A stretch of 64,000 nucleotides of DNA from an uncultured SAR86 cluster bacterium (lineage in GTDB: Bacteria > Pseudomonadota > Gammaproteobacteria > Magnimaribacterales > D2472), in contig CAJIYN010000001.1 of NCBI GenBank assembly GCA_905181645.1, positions 248,001 through 312,000 of the forward strand, in the 5' to 3' direction. Shown piece by piece: positions 42,317-53,542 of the stretch. The notes below the pieces were generated by a model. The model had not been told where the DNA came from. It was given only the letters and a program-made list of their open reading frames with translations, and did no database searches. Positions within the stretch are counted from its first letter, which is position 1, and each line of letters begins with the position of its first letter. Made by a program: the position numbers and the translations under genes.

Positions 42317-43664
42317 TAGATTTTAGTAAATAACTTTTCTACTTCTTTGACCTTCTCTTTATTAGAAAGGAAGATAATAAGATGATCTTCTATGCAAAGC
42401 TCTATTTCAGAAGATGGCATTACCACAACGCCTTTCCTCACAATTGCACCTATTGAAGCCTCTTCAGGTAGAGGTAATTCTTTTATAGATTTACCAAAAT
42501 AATCACTTGTATATTCATTTGCATGAACAATTCCTTCGAGAGCCTCCGCTCCTGAGTGCATTTTTAAAATAACATCTTGGGCAACATCACTCTCTCTAAG
42601 ATGTTGCAGCACAGATGACACTGTAAGCCTATGAGGGGCAATGCAACTATCTACAAATCCAGGAAGTATATTTACATAGGAAGGATTATTTAATATAACC
42701 ATTGTCTTTGTTGCTCCAAGCTTTTTAGCTAGATCTAAGCCATTAAATTATCCTCATCATCATTAGTTAAAGCAAGTACAGTTTCAATTTCATCTATATT
42801 TGCTTCCATTAAAACTTCTTCATCTAAACCATTATCTGCTTTAAGATTCGTTGGTATAAAATTTTCGAAACCTTGCATGGCATCTCTAGGACATTCAATA
42901 ATTTTTACTTTATATAAATTTTATTCTGTTTTAGCTAAAGCAAAGCCAATTTTCCCACCACCAATTATCATTACTCTCGAGTATCCTTGCTCAAGCCTCA
43001 TTTCGTTAACCACAGCATCTACATTTTCGCTTGCTGTAACAAAATAAACCTCATCACCCTCTTTTACTATGGTATCGCCAGAGGGAATGAAGGGTTTCCC
43101 CTTTCTGTAAATAGAAGGAATATAGCTTTCTATGCCGGGCATATCATCTTCAATAGTTCTAAGTGCCTTATCTACTAATTTTCCAGATTTTTTTACCTTT
43201 ACTGAAACTAATTTAACTTTACCATCTGCAAATTCCTCAATCTGCTCTGCACCAGGATGATCTATTAGATCCTTTAAATGAGAAGTGACCTCATTTTCTG
43301 GACTTATAGGAATATCAATTACATTCTCACCAAATGAATCAAGGCAACTTAGATAGGTATTGTCTTTAAATCTACATATAGTTTTTTTAACAGAGAATTG
43401 AGCTTTTGCTATCTGACATGCAGCTATGTTTACTTCATCATTATTTGTAACTGCAAGGACAATAGTCTCATTATCAGCCCCACATTTTTTAAATGAATTA
43501 GGATGAGCAGCATGGCCAACTATTGCGGCAACATCTAACCGATCTTGAAGATAATCAATCTTACTTTTATCAAGATCTACAAGAGAAACATCATAGCCAT
43601 CTTGTGATAAATTTCTTGCTAAACTCTCTCCAACTTTACCTGCACCTAAAATTACTACTTTCAT
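42316..43664 (-). CDS. trkA: Trk potassium uptake NAD-binding subunit
   Basis: Cytoplasmic regulatory subunit gating TrkH. Two RCK halves: the first starts [20 protein letters not shown] with the Rossmann loop, and the second starts [14 protein letters not shown] near residue 232. Each is followed by a TrkA-C domain ([37 protein letters not shown]). The middle (42703-42920) is in other frames. About 449 residues. In Pseudomonas rsmB follows; here fmt follows after 72 bases. Confidence 0.93.
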
Positions 43665-43736
43665 AACCTCTTAAATTAAACCTCTTTTAATAGAATTAAA
43701 ACCCCTAGAAATATTCTTTGATTTTGGTAAAAAAAC

Positions 43737-44632
43737 TTAAGTAAGTAATCTTTTGTAGTACCTAAAGGTTTTATGGGGAAACTGTAAGTAAGTGATTACT
43801 ATCGCTGAATTATATGTTTTTACAAGTATTCCAAGCTTATCAAAATTTAAGATTGAGCCTGGTTCAGCATCATAGTTACTATTATCTATATGCATTGCAT
43901 GCACCTTAACCATTATTTCTTTATGTAAAAAATATGAACCAGGCCAGCCTTTATAAGCATTAAATTTCCTTAATATAACCTCAGAAGATTCCTTAAAATT
44001 AATTTCACCATCAACTTTTTTTATTTTTGAGCAGTATGTAGCCAATACTTCATCTTGAGTTTCTAGTCTGAAATTATCAGCCAGAACATCCTTCAAGATA
44101 GCATTAATATTATTTGCAGCCAGATCAGATAATCTATCTTCTAATTCATCTTTATTATCTTTTATAAAGTTTCCATAGGGCTGTGTTTGATAATATCGCC
44201 CTCATCCATTCTTTCATTCATTTTCATAAAACTTATCCCAGTTTCAAATTCGCCACTTATCAAGACTGATTGAATTGGAGAAGCTCCTCTGTATTTAGGC
44301 AGCAAAGAGAAATGAATATTAATAGGTAATTTATTAGGATGCTCAAGTAACCACTGGGGAATAATTTTTCCATATGCCGATACAACTACAAAGTCTACAT
44401 CTAATGATTGAACTAAGCTCTTAAAATCTGGATCATTAAGATCTAAGGGTTTAATTGTTCTAAGATTTAACTCTTGTGCGACTATAGACACTTTGCTGGG
44501 ATCTGTGCTTGAGCCCCTTTTACTTCTTTTATCAGGTTGTGATATAACTAAACTAATATTAATACCATCTAAATGCAGTCTTTTAAGTATCTTTGCAGAC
44601 GGGGCCGGGCTTCCAGCAAATATTATATTCAT
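43737..44632 (-). CDS. fmt: Methionyl-tRNA formyltransferase
   Basis: Formylates initiator tRNA. Starts MNIIFAGSPAPSAKILKRLH, with the HxSLLPKYRGASPIQSVLIS motif (NIHFSLLPKYRGASPIQ) and the C-terminal OB domain (FNAYKGWPGSYFLHKEIMVK). Frame break near 44100-44160. About 298 residues. Ala-Pro in the first loop replaces the usual TPxFA. Transcribed with def. Confidence 0.93.
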
Positions 44633-44677
44633 TATCAGTAAGTTCCTCTAAAATCTTCTAAATTCTTCTAAAAGAAG

Positions 44678-45171
44678 CTATTTAGTAGCTTTGCTCTTTA
44701 AACGGGCCCTTTTTAATGGACTCAGATAGTCAACTAACAATTTTCCCTGCAAATGATCTATCTCGTGCTGTATACATACTGCCAAAAGTCCCTGAGGATT
44801 GTCTTCGTGCTCATTTCCTTTTACATCTAACCAATTTAGTTGGATTTTATCAGGACGAGTTACCTCAACGCTTGCACCAGGAATAGAAAGACAACCTTCC
44901 TCACAAGGAACAAGACTTTTGTTGTCTAATACCTTCACAATAGGATTTACAAAGATAAGCGGGTCATTTCTTTCATCAGATATATCTATAACTATAATTC
45001 TTTCATGAAAATCTACTTGACTGGCGGCCAAACCAATCCCATTTTCTTCATACATTGTTTCTAGCATGTCAGAGACAAAATTTTTAAGAGACTTTTGTCG
45101 AATTTTGTTACATTCTCTGCTACTGTCCTCAATCTTGGATCTGGGTACTTTAATATTTTTAAAATAGACAT
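44678..45171 (-). CDS. def: Peptide deformylase
   Basis: Removes the N-formyl group from new proteins. Start at 45171 (MSILKILKYPDPRLRTVAEN). A frame break near 45075 leads to GIGLAASQVDF, EEGCLSIPG and QHEIDHLQGKLLVDYLS, the three metal-site motifs. About 165 residues. Forms the def-fmt pair; divergent from purE. Confidence 0.95.
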
Positions 45172-45230
45172 ATTGGCATATTATAATCTCTTAATTTATA
45201 ATCTGCATTATTTAAGAGGTTAATGTAAAC
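45172..45230. promoter_or_regulatory. Divergent promoter region of def and purE
   Basis: A 59-base AT-rich gap contains two TATAAT hexamers on the plus strand (45182-45187 and 45197-45202). The second is suitably placed for purE. -35 elements are not clear. AAGAGGT precedes the purE ATG. Confidence 0.3.
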
Positions 45231-45733
45231 ATGACAGAATGGGTACGCCGTTTGTAGCAATTTTGATGGGATCTGATTCTGATTTGCCTGTTGTAAGTGA
45301 GGTTTTCAAGATTTTTGATCAATTTGGGGTTAAATACAGTAAAAGTGTACTTTCGGCTCATAGAAGCCCTCATCAAGTCATAGAGCTGATCAAAACATCT
45401 GAATCGAATGGGTGTAAGGTTTTCATTGCAGCAGCCGGAATGGCGGCACATTTAGCAGGCGCAGTTGCAGCACATAGTTATAAACCTGTAATAGGTATCC
45501 CAATTGAATCCGGCGGGCTTGGAGGTTTAGATGCACTATTATCGACAGCACAAATGCCCCCAGGCATTCCTGTTGCAACAGTTGCAATTGGGAAAGCTGG
45601 CGCTAAGAATGGTGCAATTTTAGCTATACAAATGATAGCAATTTCAGACAACGATATGGCGCAAAAACTAAGTGATTACAGAACGAATTTAACTAACGAA
45701 GTCTTGGAAAAAAACAAGAATTTAAATGCATAA
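45231..45733 (+). CDS. purE: N5-carboxyaminoimidazole ribonucleotide mutase
   Basis: De novo purine step producing 4-carboxy-AIR. VAILMGSDSDLPVVSEVFKI, SVLSAHRSPHQVIELI and AAAGMAAHLAGAVAAHSYKP are the class I PurE motifs. The ribosome-binding site points to the ATG at 45231 (MTE), one base out of frame with the main frame that could also start at 45239; I take the former with an indel. About 165 residues. purK is not adjacent. Confidence 0.95.
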
Positions 45734-45736
45734 TTT

Positions 45737-46297
45737 GTGAGAGTTTTCTTATCTCAGAGTGACGCTTCTGAGTGGCTAAAAAAAGGAAAAATATTAATAT
45801 ATCCCACAGAGGGTGTATGGGGCATTGGTTGTGATGCATTTAATAAAGACGCTGTTGCAAGAGTCTATGAATTAAAGCAAAGACCGGCAGATAAAAGCTT
45901 AATTCTTTTATGCAAAAGCTTGGGAGCAATGAATAATTATTTAGCACCCTTAGCACAAAAAGACATTGATTTTATAAAGACTCTGGGTGTAAATCCTACA
46001 ACTATATTATATGAATATGATCCAGAAAGGATGCCAAATCATCTGCAGAATAAAAGTGGTAAATTAGCTATACGAGTAAGTACTCACTATCATATAAAAT
46101 CATTAATAGAAGGATTTAAAAGTCTAATGGTTTCTACATCTGCAAATATATCTGGAGAGCCAAAATCTATCAATATTGATGAAATAAAAAATAATTTTGA
46201 TTTTAGTGATGTTGCATTTTATAACAAACCTATTGGAATTTTAAATAGACCTACCTCTATAATAGATCTACAAACTCAAGAGGTCATAAGGGCTTGA
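45737..46297 (+). CDS. tsaC: Threonylcarbamoyl-AMP synthase
   Basis: YrdC/Sua5-fold enzyme making the TC-AMP intermediate for t6A37 of tRNA. GTG start at 45737. ILIYPTEGVWGIGCDAFNKD, ELKQRPADKSLILLC and STSANISGEP are characteristic. 186 residues, the short TsaC form. Stop overlaps the hemF ATG (TGATG). Intact. Confidence 0.93.
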   Translation: MRVFLSQSDASEWLKKGKILIYPTEGVWGIGCDAFNKDAVARVYELKQRPADKSLILLCKSLGAMNNYLAPLAQKDIDFIKTLGVNPTTILYEYDPERMPNHLQNKSGKLAIRVSTHYHIKSLIEGFKSLMVSTSANISGEPKSINIDEIKNNFDFSDVAFYNKPIGILNRPTSIIDLQTQEVIRA

Positions 46298-47199
46298 TGA
46301 TTAAACAACTAGAAGCACATTTTCAAGAAATACAAAATGAAATCATAGATCATTATTGTGACTTTGAAACTACTAAATCTTGCACAATTTCCGATGATAA
46401 TTGGACCAGATCACAGGGAGGCGGTGGAAGAACTTATATAATTGAAAATGGTAAATTTTTTGACAAGGCGGCTGTTAATTTTTCATCTATTTCTGGAACA
46501 AAACTTCCTCAATCAGCTCGCGATAATATAAAGAATAAAAAAGCAATTTCGTACAGAGCGATGGGGGTATCCGTTATTACTCATCCAAAGAATCCTTTCA
46601 TTCCGACAAGTCATATGAATATTAGATTATTTTTACTTCTAAACAAGAAAAAAGAAATCATTGAGTGGTGGGTAGGAGGTGGTTATGACCTCACTCCATA
46701 TTTTGCATATGAGAAAGATTGTTTGATGTGGCATAGGGATGCAAAACTTAATTTTGATCATTTTAATAAGAAATATTACAAAAAATTTGCAAAAAACTGT
46801 GACGACTATTTCTTTTTGCCGCATAGAAACGAAAAAAGGGGTATTGGAGGGGTATTTTTTGATAATTTCAATGATTTAGAGTTAGATGCATCTATGCAAA
46901 TGCTTAAAAATACTGCTAAAACCTACCTCAATAGCTATTTAAAGATAATTAATCTTAGAAAAAGTCGTGAATATACTGCTAAGGATAAAGGTTTTCAGGA
47001 GTATAGAAGAGGAAGATATGCTGAATTTAACCTTTTATATGACAGAGGGACCTCTTTTGGCCTTCAATCAGGTGGAAGAATCGAGTCAATCCTTGCTTCA
47101 CTGCCTCCAAAAGCTTCCTGGGTCTATAAAAAAGATAAATCTTTTGAAAAAAATGAAAAAAATCTATTATTAAGCCTAAAAAAGAAATGGAGAGGTTAA
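46297..47199 (+). CDS. hemF: Oxygen-dependent coproporphyrinogen III oxidase
   Basis: Converts coproporphyrinogen III to protoporphyrinogen IX with O2. RSQGGGGRTYIIENGKFFDK, RAMGVSVITHPKNPFIPTSH MNIR, WWVGGGYDLTPYF, GIGGVFFDNF and YAEFNLLYDRGTSFGLQSGG are family blocks. 300 residues, intact. Oxygen dependence agrees with the aerobic oxidase cluster nearby. Confidence 0.97.
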   Translation: MIKQLEAHFQEIQNEIIDHYCDFETTKSCTISDDNWTRSQGGGGRTYIIENGKFFDKAAVNFSSISGTKLPQSARDNIKNKKAISYRAMGVSVITHPKNPFIPTSHMNIRLFLLLNKKKEIIEWWVGGGYDLTPYFAYEKDCLMWHRDAKLNFDHFNKKYYKKFAKNCDDYFFLPHRNEKRGIGGVFFDNFNDLELDASMQMLKNTAKTYLNSYLKIINLRKSREYTAKDKGFQEYRRGRYAEFNLLYDRGTSFGLQSGGRIESILASLPPKASWVYKKDKSFEKNEKNLLLSLKKKWRG

Positions 47200-47211
47200 A
47201 ATTTATAAATA

Positions 47212-48014
47212 ATGTCTAAATTATATAAATTAGGAGTTATAGGCTCTCCTATAGATCACTCTTTATCCCCATTTATACATTCACGATTTGGCAGGCAGGA
47301 AAATATAAATTTAGATTACAGTTTTTATAAAGTTGAAGATGAAAACCTAGAAGCCTTTGTCAAAGAATTTTTTCTCTCAAAAGACGCTAAAGGACTAAAT
47401 ATAACCTTGCCTCATAAAAAATCTGTAGCAAGAATAATTAAAAATCTTTCTGATGAGGCATCTTTTATAGATGCAGTAAATACAATCAATAAAATCTCAA
47501 ATAAATTACTTAAAGTGTTTAAGGCCTTATTAAGGACATGGATGAAAAAAATATTAAGATTAAGAATCAAAATATATTGGTTCTTGGTGCGGGAGCAGCT
47601 GTTGAAAGTGTTCTATTTAAAATTATCCAATCCAAACCTAAATCTATAACTTTAATTAACAGGACAGAGGAAAAGTCTAAAAAGCTGCATTCTAAATATT
47701 TGCACATGATCGATATATCTCTTGGACTAGGAGCTAATAATTATGATTTGGTTATAAACGGGTCATCTGCTGGGCTCACTGGTAATTTTTTACCACCAGA
47801 AGATACTTTTTTTAACGAGAAAACAGTTTTTTATGACCTTAACTATTCATTAACAGGAACAGCATTTTGTAATTGGGCAGATAATATTTCTGATCATTCT
47901 TATGACGGCATGGGTATGTTGATATCTCAGGCTGCACTATCTTTTTATGAGTGGTTTGGTGTGTTGCCATCAACAACAAGCATTGCTGATGAGCTTAGAG
48001 ATTTAAGAAATTGA
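47212..48014 (+). CDS. aroE: Shikimate dehydrogenase
   Basis: NADPH-dependent step of aromatic amino acid synthesis. YKLGVIGSPIDHSLSPFIHS, NITLPHKKSVARI (catalytic Lys) and DAVNTINKI are in the N-terminal half. After a frame break near 47500 come LVLGAGAAVESVLFKIIQSK, INRTEEKS and DGMGMLISQAALSFYEWFGV. The GFNTDG loop falls at the break. About 267 residues. The stop overlaps the next gene. Confidence 0.94.
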
Positions 48015-48226
48015 AAAAATTTACACAATTTATTGCGGGAGCAGTTTGCCCCAGTTGTTCAGAGCAGGACTCCATAGCAATTCATCAAGATGATGATGAG
48101 ATATTTTGTGCCAAATGTGGGTACAAAGAATATAGGCCTGGCTCCATAAAAGACCCTAAAAAAGATACAACAATTAAGGCAGTTAATGTTGTTGATATTA
48201 AAGATTTTAATAAGATTAAAAAGTAG
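48011..48226 (+). CDS. YheV-like zinc-ribbon protein (DUF2387)
   Basis: A 71-residue protein starting at a TTG: LKKFTQFIAGAVCPSCSEQD. FIAGAVCPxC and the second pair FCAKCGYKEY define the gammaproteobacterial YheV family, a probable metal-binding protein of unknown role. Overlaps the aroE stop by 4 bases. Confidence 0.85.
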   Translation: MKKFTQFIAGAVCPSCSEQDSIAIHQDDDEIFCAKCGYKEYRPGSIKDPKKDTTIKAVNVVDIKDFNKIKK

Positions 48227-48334
48227 TAATTTATTCGTCAAAGTTATAGAATACACGCAATTAAAGCCATAAAAACTGAGTAACTTTTTACGGCATCAAA
48301 TGTTCTATAAAAAAACTGGTTATAAGGGATATAC

Positions 48335-49489
48335 ATGACTAATGTTAGAAGTTTAATTTGTTCATTTAAAACACAATTTACAGTTATATTTTTTGCACTT
48401 TCCAACAAGGCTTTAGCTGAATGGGAAGATCTCAATATGACTCAAGGTGCAACTGCTATAAGTAGAGAAGTCTATGATCTTCACATGCTTATTTTTTGGA
48501 TATGTGTTGCTATTGGCGTGGTAGTGTTTAGCGTCATGTTTTACTCAATGTATGCATTCACCAAGAAAAAGAATCCTGTTGCAGCAACTTTTCATGAAAA
48601 CACTAAAGTGGAACTAGCATGGACAATTATTCCATTCTTAATTCTTATCGCAATGGCAGTGCCTGCCTCTAAAACCCTTCAGTCTATTTATAATGACGAA
48701 GCTGGAGATGTAAACATTCAAGTTGTTGGTCATCAATGGTACTGGCAGTACAGATATTTAGAAGATGATGTTAATTTTTATGCAAACCTATCAACTGATC
48801 AAGATGAAATTTATAACAAAGTTCCTAAGGGTGAAAACTATCTCCAAGAAGTTGATGAAATAGTAGTAATCCCAGTAGGTAAGAAAGTTAGATTTCTTAT
48901 AACAGCAAATGATGTTATCCATTCATGGTGGGTACCGGCGTTTGCTATAAAACAAGATGCAATCCCTGGTTTTATAAATACTGCTTGGACTATTGTTGAT
49001 GAGCCAGGACTATTTAGAGGGAAATGCACAGAGCTTTGTGGAAAAAATCATGGCTTTATGCCTATTGTAGTAAAGGCTGTTGAGCAAGATGAGTATGATC
49101 TTTGGATAAAAGAAAAACAATCAGCAGCAATAGCTTTAGCTGAATTAACAGAAAAAGACTGGACAGCTGAAGAGCTTGTAGCAAGAGGGGAATCTCTATA
49201 CATAACTAACTGTGTAGCATGTCATGGACCTAGTGGTGCAGGTGTTACAGGAATTTTTCCTGCTCTTGCAGGAAGTGACATAGTTTTAAATAATAAAGCT
49301 CGCCAAATAGAAATTTTGATGGAAGGAGTTCAAGGAGCTGCAATGGCATCTTATGCAGAAAAACTTGCCGAAGTTGATATGGCAGCTGTGATTACTTATA
49401 CAAGGCGATCTTGGGGTAATGCAGAAAAAGGGGACGGAGAAATAGTTGTTCCAAAAGATATAGTTGAATATAAACAAAATAAAATTTAG
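48335..49489 (+). CDS. coxB: Cytochrome c oxidase subunit II with fused cytochrome c domain
   Basis: Electron entry subunit of an aa3/caa3-type oxidase. Signal peptide, two membrane helices (residues 46-70 and 90-110), then the CuA domain with the electron-entry segment GHQWYWQYRY, His in NDVIHSWW and GKCTELCGKNHGFM. A C-terminal cytochrome c module has the heme site NCVACHGPSG and the distal Met in AMASYAEKL. 384 residues, intact. First of the cox cluster. Confidence 0.96.
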   Translation: MTNVRSLICSFKTQFTVIFFALSNKALAEWEDLNMTQGATAISREVYDLHMLIFWICVAIGVVVFSVMFYSMYAFTKKKNPVAATFHENTKVELAWTIIPFLILIAMAVPASKTLQSIYNDEAGDVNIQVVGHQWYWQYRYLEDDVNFYANLSTDQDEIYNKVPKGENYLQEVDEIVVIPVGKKVRFLITANDVIHSWWVPAFAIKQDAIPGFINTAWTIVDEPGLFRGKCTELCGKNHGFMPIVVKAVEQDEYDLWIKEKQSAAIALAELTEKDWTAEELVARGESLYITNCVACHGPSGAGVTGIFPALAGSDIVLNNKARQIEILMEGVQGAAMASYAEKLAEVDMAAVITYTRRSWGNAEKGDGEIVVPKDIVEYKQNKI

Positions 49490-49507
49490 TATTAAACGAG
49501 GGTATAT

Positions 49508-51094
49508 ATGAGTGCTGTAATAGAAAATCACCACGACGATCATGGTCATCATGGCCCAGCTAAGGGTCTTAAAAGATGGTTCTACACAACTAACCATAAA
49601 GATATAGGTACATTATATCTATGGTTTAGTTTTGCTATGTTCCTAATTGGCGGAGCCATGGCAATGATTATTAGGGCCGAGCTATTCCAGCCAGGAATGC
49701 AAATTGTCGAGCCAGAATTTTATAATCAAATGATTACTCTGCATGGATTAATTATGATTTTTGGAGGGGTTATGCCGGCCTTTGTAGGTCTTGCTAACTG
49801 GCTGGTGCCTATGATGATAGGTGCACCAGATATGGCTTTACCAAGAATGAATAATTTAAGTTTTTGGATATTACCTTTTGCATTCACAATGATGCTTAGT
49901 ACTTTATTCATGGAAAGTGGTGGTCCAGCAGCTGGCTGGACATTGTATCCGCTCCTCTTTCAACTACTTATGCGCCACCAAGCACAACCTTCTTTATATT
50001 TTCTGTGCATATTATGGGAGCCTCATCAATAATGGGCTCTATTAATGTGATAGTAACAATCATGAACATGAGAGCTCCAGGAATGGGGCTTATGAAAATG
50101 CCATTGTTTGTATGGTCTTGGTTAATTACTGCATATTTACTTATTGCAGTTATGCCAGTTCTTGCAGGCGCTGTAACTATGATGTTAATGGACATTCACT
50201 TTGGTACAAGCTTCTTTGATGCAGCAGGTGGCGGAGATCCCGTTCTATTTCAGCACATATTTTGGTTCTTTGGGCATCCAGAAGTCTATATTATGATTCT
50301 TCCAGCCTTTGGAATTGTCTCTCATATTATTGAGACCTTCTCTAGAAAGCCTATCTTTGGATATTCTTCAATGGTTTATGCAATGGCCTCTATCGCAATT
50401 TTCATTTGTAGTTTGGGCTCATCACATGTTTACAGTTGGCATGCCTCTTGCAGCAGAATTATTCTTCATGTGGTCAACAATGCTTATTGCTGTTCCAACT
50501 GGAGTAAAAGTCTTTAACTGGATAGCAACAATGTTTAGAGGCTCAATAACATTTGAGACACCTATGCTATTTGCATGTGCTTTTGTAGTGCTATTTACTT
50601 TGGGTGGTTTTTCTGGATTAATGCTAGCTATTACTCCAGCTGATTTTCAGTATCACGATACATATTTTGTTGTAGCTCATTTTCATTACGTATTAGTTCC
50701 TGGAGCTATCTTCTCAATAATGGCAGCAGTCTATTACTGGATACCAAAATGGTGTGGAAATATGTATGACGAAAGACTAGGTAAGCTTCATTTCTGGCTT
50801 TCATTTATTGGAGTGAACGTTACTTTCTTCCCTCAGCATTTTATTGGATTAGCAGGTATGCCTAGAAGGGTTCCAGATTATGCACTGCAGTTTGCAGATT
50901 GGAACATGGTTTCAACAGCTGGAGCATTCTTATTTGGTTTCTCACAAGTATTTTTCTTATTTATAGTAATTAAAACAGTAATGGGCGGCAAAAAAGCAAC
51001 TGGCGAAGTATGGGAAGGTGCTAGAGGTTTAGAGTGGACTGTGGATTCACCTGCTCCATATCATACATTTGGTACGCCACCTAAAGTAAGTTAA
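49508..51094 (+). CDS. coxA: Cytochrome c oxidase subunit I
   Basis: Heme-copper catalytic subunit reducing O2 to water and pumping protons. [14 protein letters not shown] (heme a ligand), [20 protein letters not shown] (CuB His, cross-linked Tyr, pump Glu), [10 protein letters not shown] (CuB His pair) and [15 protein letters not shown] (hemes a and a3) are all present. Frame breaks lie near 49990 and 50410. About 528 residues. Confidence 0.97.
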
Positions 51095-51096
51095 TT

Positions 51097-51652
51097 ATGG
51101 GCAATAAGAGAAAGACTATATTAAAACTTTCAGCCGCAGTCCCTTTAATGTTTGCATTTGGTTTTGCTCTTGTTCCTTTATATGATGTTTTTTGTGAAGT
51201 TACTGGAATAAACGGTAAAGTTTTTCAATCAAAAGATGTAGAAAAATTGGTTATCGATGACGGCAGAGAAATTGGGCTTCAGTTTATTTCTCACAATAAT
51301 GCCGGCATGCCTTGGGAGTTTAAACCCTCAAAAAAAGTTTCAAAAATAAAGACAGGAACGCTTTATGAAGCTACATTTTATGCAAAGAATACTACTGACA
51401 AGATGATGACTGGAAGGGCTGTTAATAGCGTTGCGCCCTCTAATGCAAAAGATTATATTAAAAAAATAGAATGTTTTTGTTTCAGGCATAGAATTAATGC
51501 CTGGTGAAGAAATACTTCTTCCAATCAAAATGGTTGTTGACGATGAGCTGCCTGAAAATATTAAGAATATTGTTCTTTCATACACTATCTTTGATAGCAA
51601 GATAGAACACAATATAACAATGGATCATGATGGTGATCATGCGGGGTCTTAA
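51097..51652 (+). CDS. ctaG: Cytochrome c oxidase assembly protein CtaG (Cox11)
   Basis: Membrane-anchored chaperone delivering copper to CuB of subunit I. One N-terminal helix (LSAAVPLMFAFGFALVPLYD), the FEVT-like VFCEVTGINGK and the copper-binding CFCF motif at the frame break near 51480. The rest (LMPGEEILLPIKMVVDDELP) is in the next frame and ends at 51652. About 185 residues. Confidence 0.94.
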
Positions 51653-51655
51653 GAT

Positions 51656-52573
51656 ATGAGCGGTGGAAATTATTACGTACCTGATTCAAGCAGATATCCA
51701 ATTTTTGCTGCTGTTTCATTATTTCTTCTTGTCATGGGAGCTGGTGGAACAATAAATGGAACAGTAACGCGGTATATGTTCTTTACTCAGGCTTAGCAGT
51801 CTTGGCGACGACCCTATTTTTTTGGTTTAGAACTGTAACCAAGGAACATATAGCAGGTTTAGATAGCGCTCAATTACAAAAATCATTTGTATTTGGCATG
51901 GGTTGGTTCATTTTTTCTGAGGTTATGTTTTTTGGGGCCTTCTTCGGCGCTTTATTTTATGTAAGAAATTTTGCAGTGCCATGGTTAGCAGGTGAGGGAG
52001 AGAAAGGCGCACCAATTGCATTTGTTCAAGAGATGGGCGTAGACTTTTGGACTGGATTCCAAAATACGTGGCCAGTTATAGCTACTCCAGATGCTGGAGA
52101 TGCATACGAGATGGCTGATAAAAGTATGGCTTTTCCTGGTTGGTCGCATGTTGCTGAGTGGTTACCTCTTTGGAATACAATCATTCTTCTAAGCTCAAGT
52201 GTTACCGTACATTTTGCTCATCTAGGTTTAAAAAATGGAAGCAGAAAAGCTTTTAATAGATGGCTTGGTGCAACAGTCGGCTTAGCTGTAATATTTTTAG
52301 GACTCCAAGCTGCAGAATACTATGAAGCATATGCACATTACGGACTAACCCTTAATTCTGGAATATATGGCTCGACGTTTTACTTATTAACTGGGTTTCA
52401 TGGCTTCCATGTTTTTTCTGGAGTAGTTCATGCTTTCAGTAATGCTTGTTAGATCAGTATTCTTTAATCACTTTGAAAAAGATCACCATTTTGGTTTTGA
52501 AGCAGCATCATGGTACTGGCACTTTGTAGATGTTGTTTGGGTAATGTTATTTTTCTTTGTATATATAATTTAA
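51656..52573 (+). CDS. coxC: Cytochrome c oxidase subunit III
   Basis: Membrane subunit stabilising the oxidase. Starts [20 protein letters not shown] at 51656. The frame changes near 51780 and again near 52435. [43 protein letters not shown] and the end [21 protein letters not shown] identify the family. About 305 residues. Overlaps the convergent DUF2909 gene by 4 bases. Confidence 0.95.
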
Positions 52574-52795
52574 TTAACTTGGTCCCAAGGAACGCTATTA
52601 CCTAGCTGCCCTGTATAAAGACCATAAGTAATTAAAATTATTAATATAGATCCCAAGACTAACTCTAGCTCCTAAACCATAAACAGTTCTTTTGCTTTCG
52701 GTTAAGCCCTGATCCTTCAAGAGAAAGAATAGGCTACTTACTAAACTTAAAAGGATTAATGCGATTACAATGAATATTGTAGTTTTTAATAACAT
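52570..52795 (-). CDS. DUF2909 twin-helix membrane protein
   Basis: Start [20 protein letters not shown] at 52795, then [26 protein letters not shown]. After a frame change near 52655 the second helix and end [21 protein letters not shown] match the family, which usually sits inside gammaproteobacterial cox clusters on the opposite strand, as here. About 75 residues. Role unknown, probably oxidase biogenesis by association. Confidence 0.85.
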
Positions 52796-52832
52796 CTTGC
52801 GGGTATTGTAAAACATAGTTTTTTTTTTAGAT

Positions 52833-53542
52833 ATGACTAGAAACAAATCTTTTAATATTCTTCAAAAATCTCAGTATTTTTTATCTTCTTTGCAGCAGTA
52901 TTTTTTGCACTGGGCGTGTGGCAGATAGAAAGAGGTCAAAACAAACAACAGGTATTAGATGCATTTAATGCAGCAATTAAAGCAGAACCCTCTGTGCTTA
53001 GTTCAACTTCAAAAAAATGGCAGCGTGTATATGTATCTGGAACATTTGATGAATCACGTCAAATTTTAATTGACAACACAATTTTTAGAGGTCGCGTAGG
53101 TTTTAAAGTTTTTACTCCTTTTATCTTAAAGTCATCAGAGCAATTACTGCTTGTTGATAGAGGCTGGATACAACAAGAAGACTTTAGAGTAAATTTACCA
53201 GCCATACCTATCAAAAGCCTATCTGCAGACCTTAGTGGGTTACTTGTAAAACCAGAGCTTGGCTTTGTTCTGTCTGATGAGTTAATATCTAAAACATGGC
53301 CAAAGATAAGCCAGACCCAATCATTAGATTACCTTGTAAAAGAATATCCAGAAGAGCTGTATCCATTTATTTTAGTTGCTGAACCAACCTTTAAGGATGC
53401 GCTAAATTATATGGAAGTAATACCAACAAATATGCCTCCAGTAAAACATTATGGATATGCACTTCAGTGGTTTACTATGTTTCTTGTTTTATGTGGGATG
53501 TATATATATTTTGGTTTAAAAAATAAAAATTATGAAAAATAA
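52833..53542 (+). CDS. SURF1 family oxidase assembly protein
   Basis: Assists insertion of heme a into subunit I. ATG at 52833; a frame break near 52880 leads to FFALGVWQIERGQNKQQ. Then VYVSGTFDESRQILIDNTIF, the VDRGW motif (LLLVDRGWIQ) and the C-terminal helix HYGYALQWFTMFLVLCGMYI. About 236 residues. Overlaps the next gene by 11 bases. Confidence 0.92.

Noticed and set aside
48236-48334. Terminator or small RNA between yheV and coxB
   Set aside because: No GC-rich stem followed by a T-run could be drawn; the gap is plain AT-rich sequence, presumably the cox promoter.
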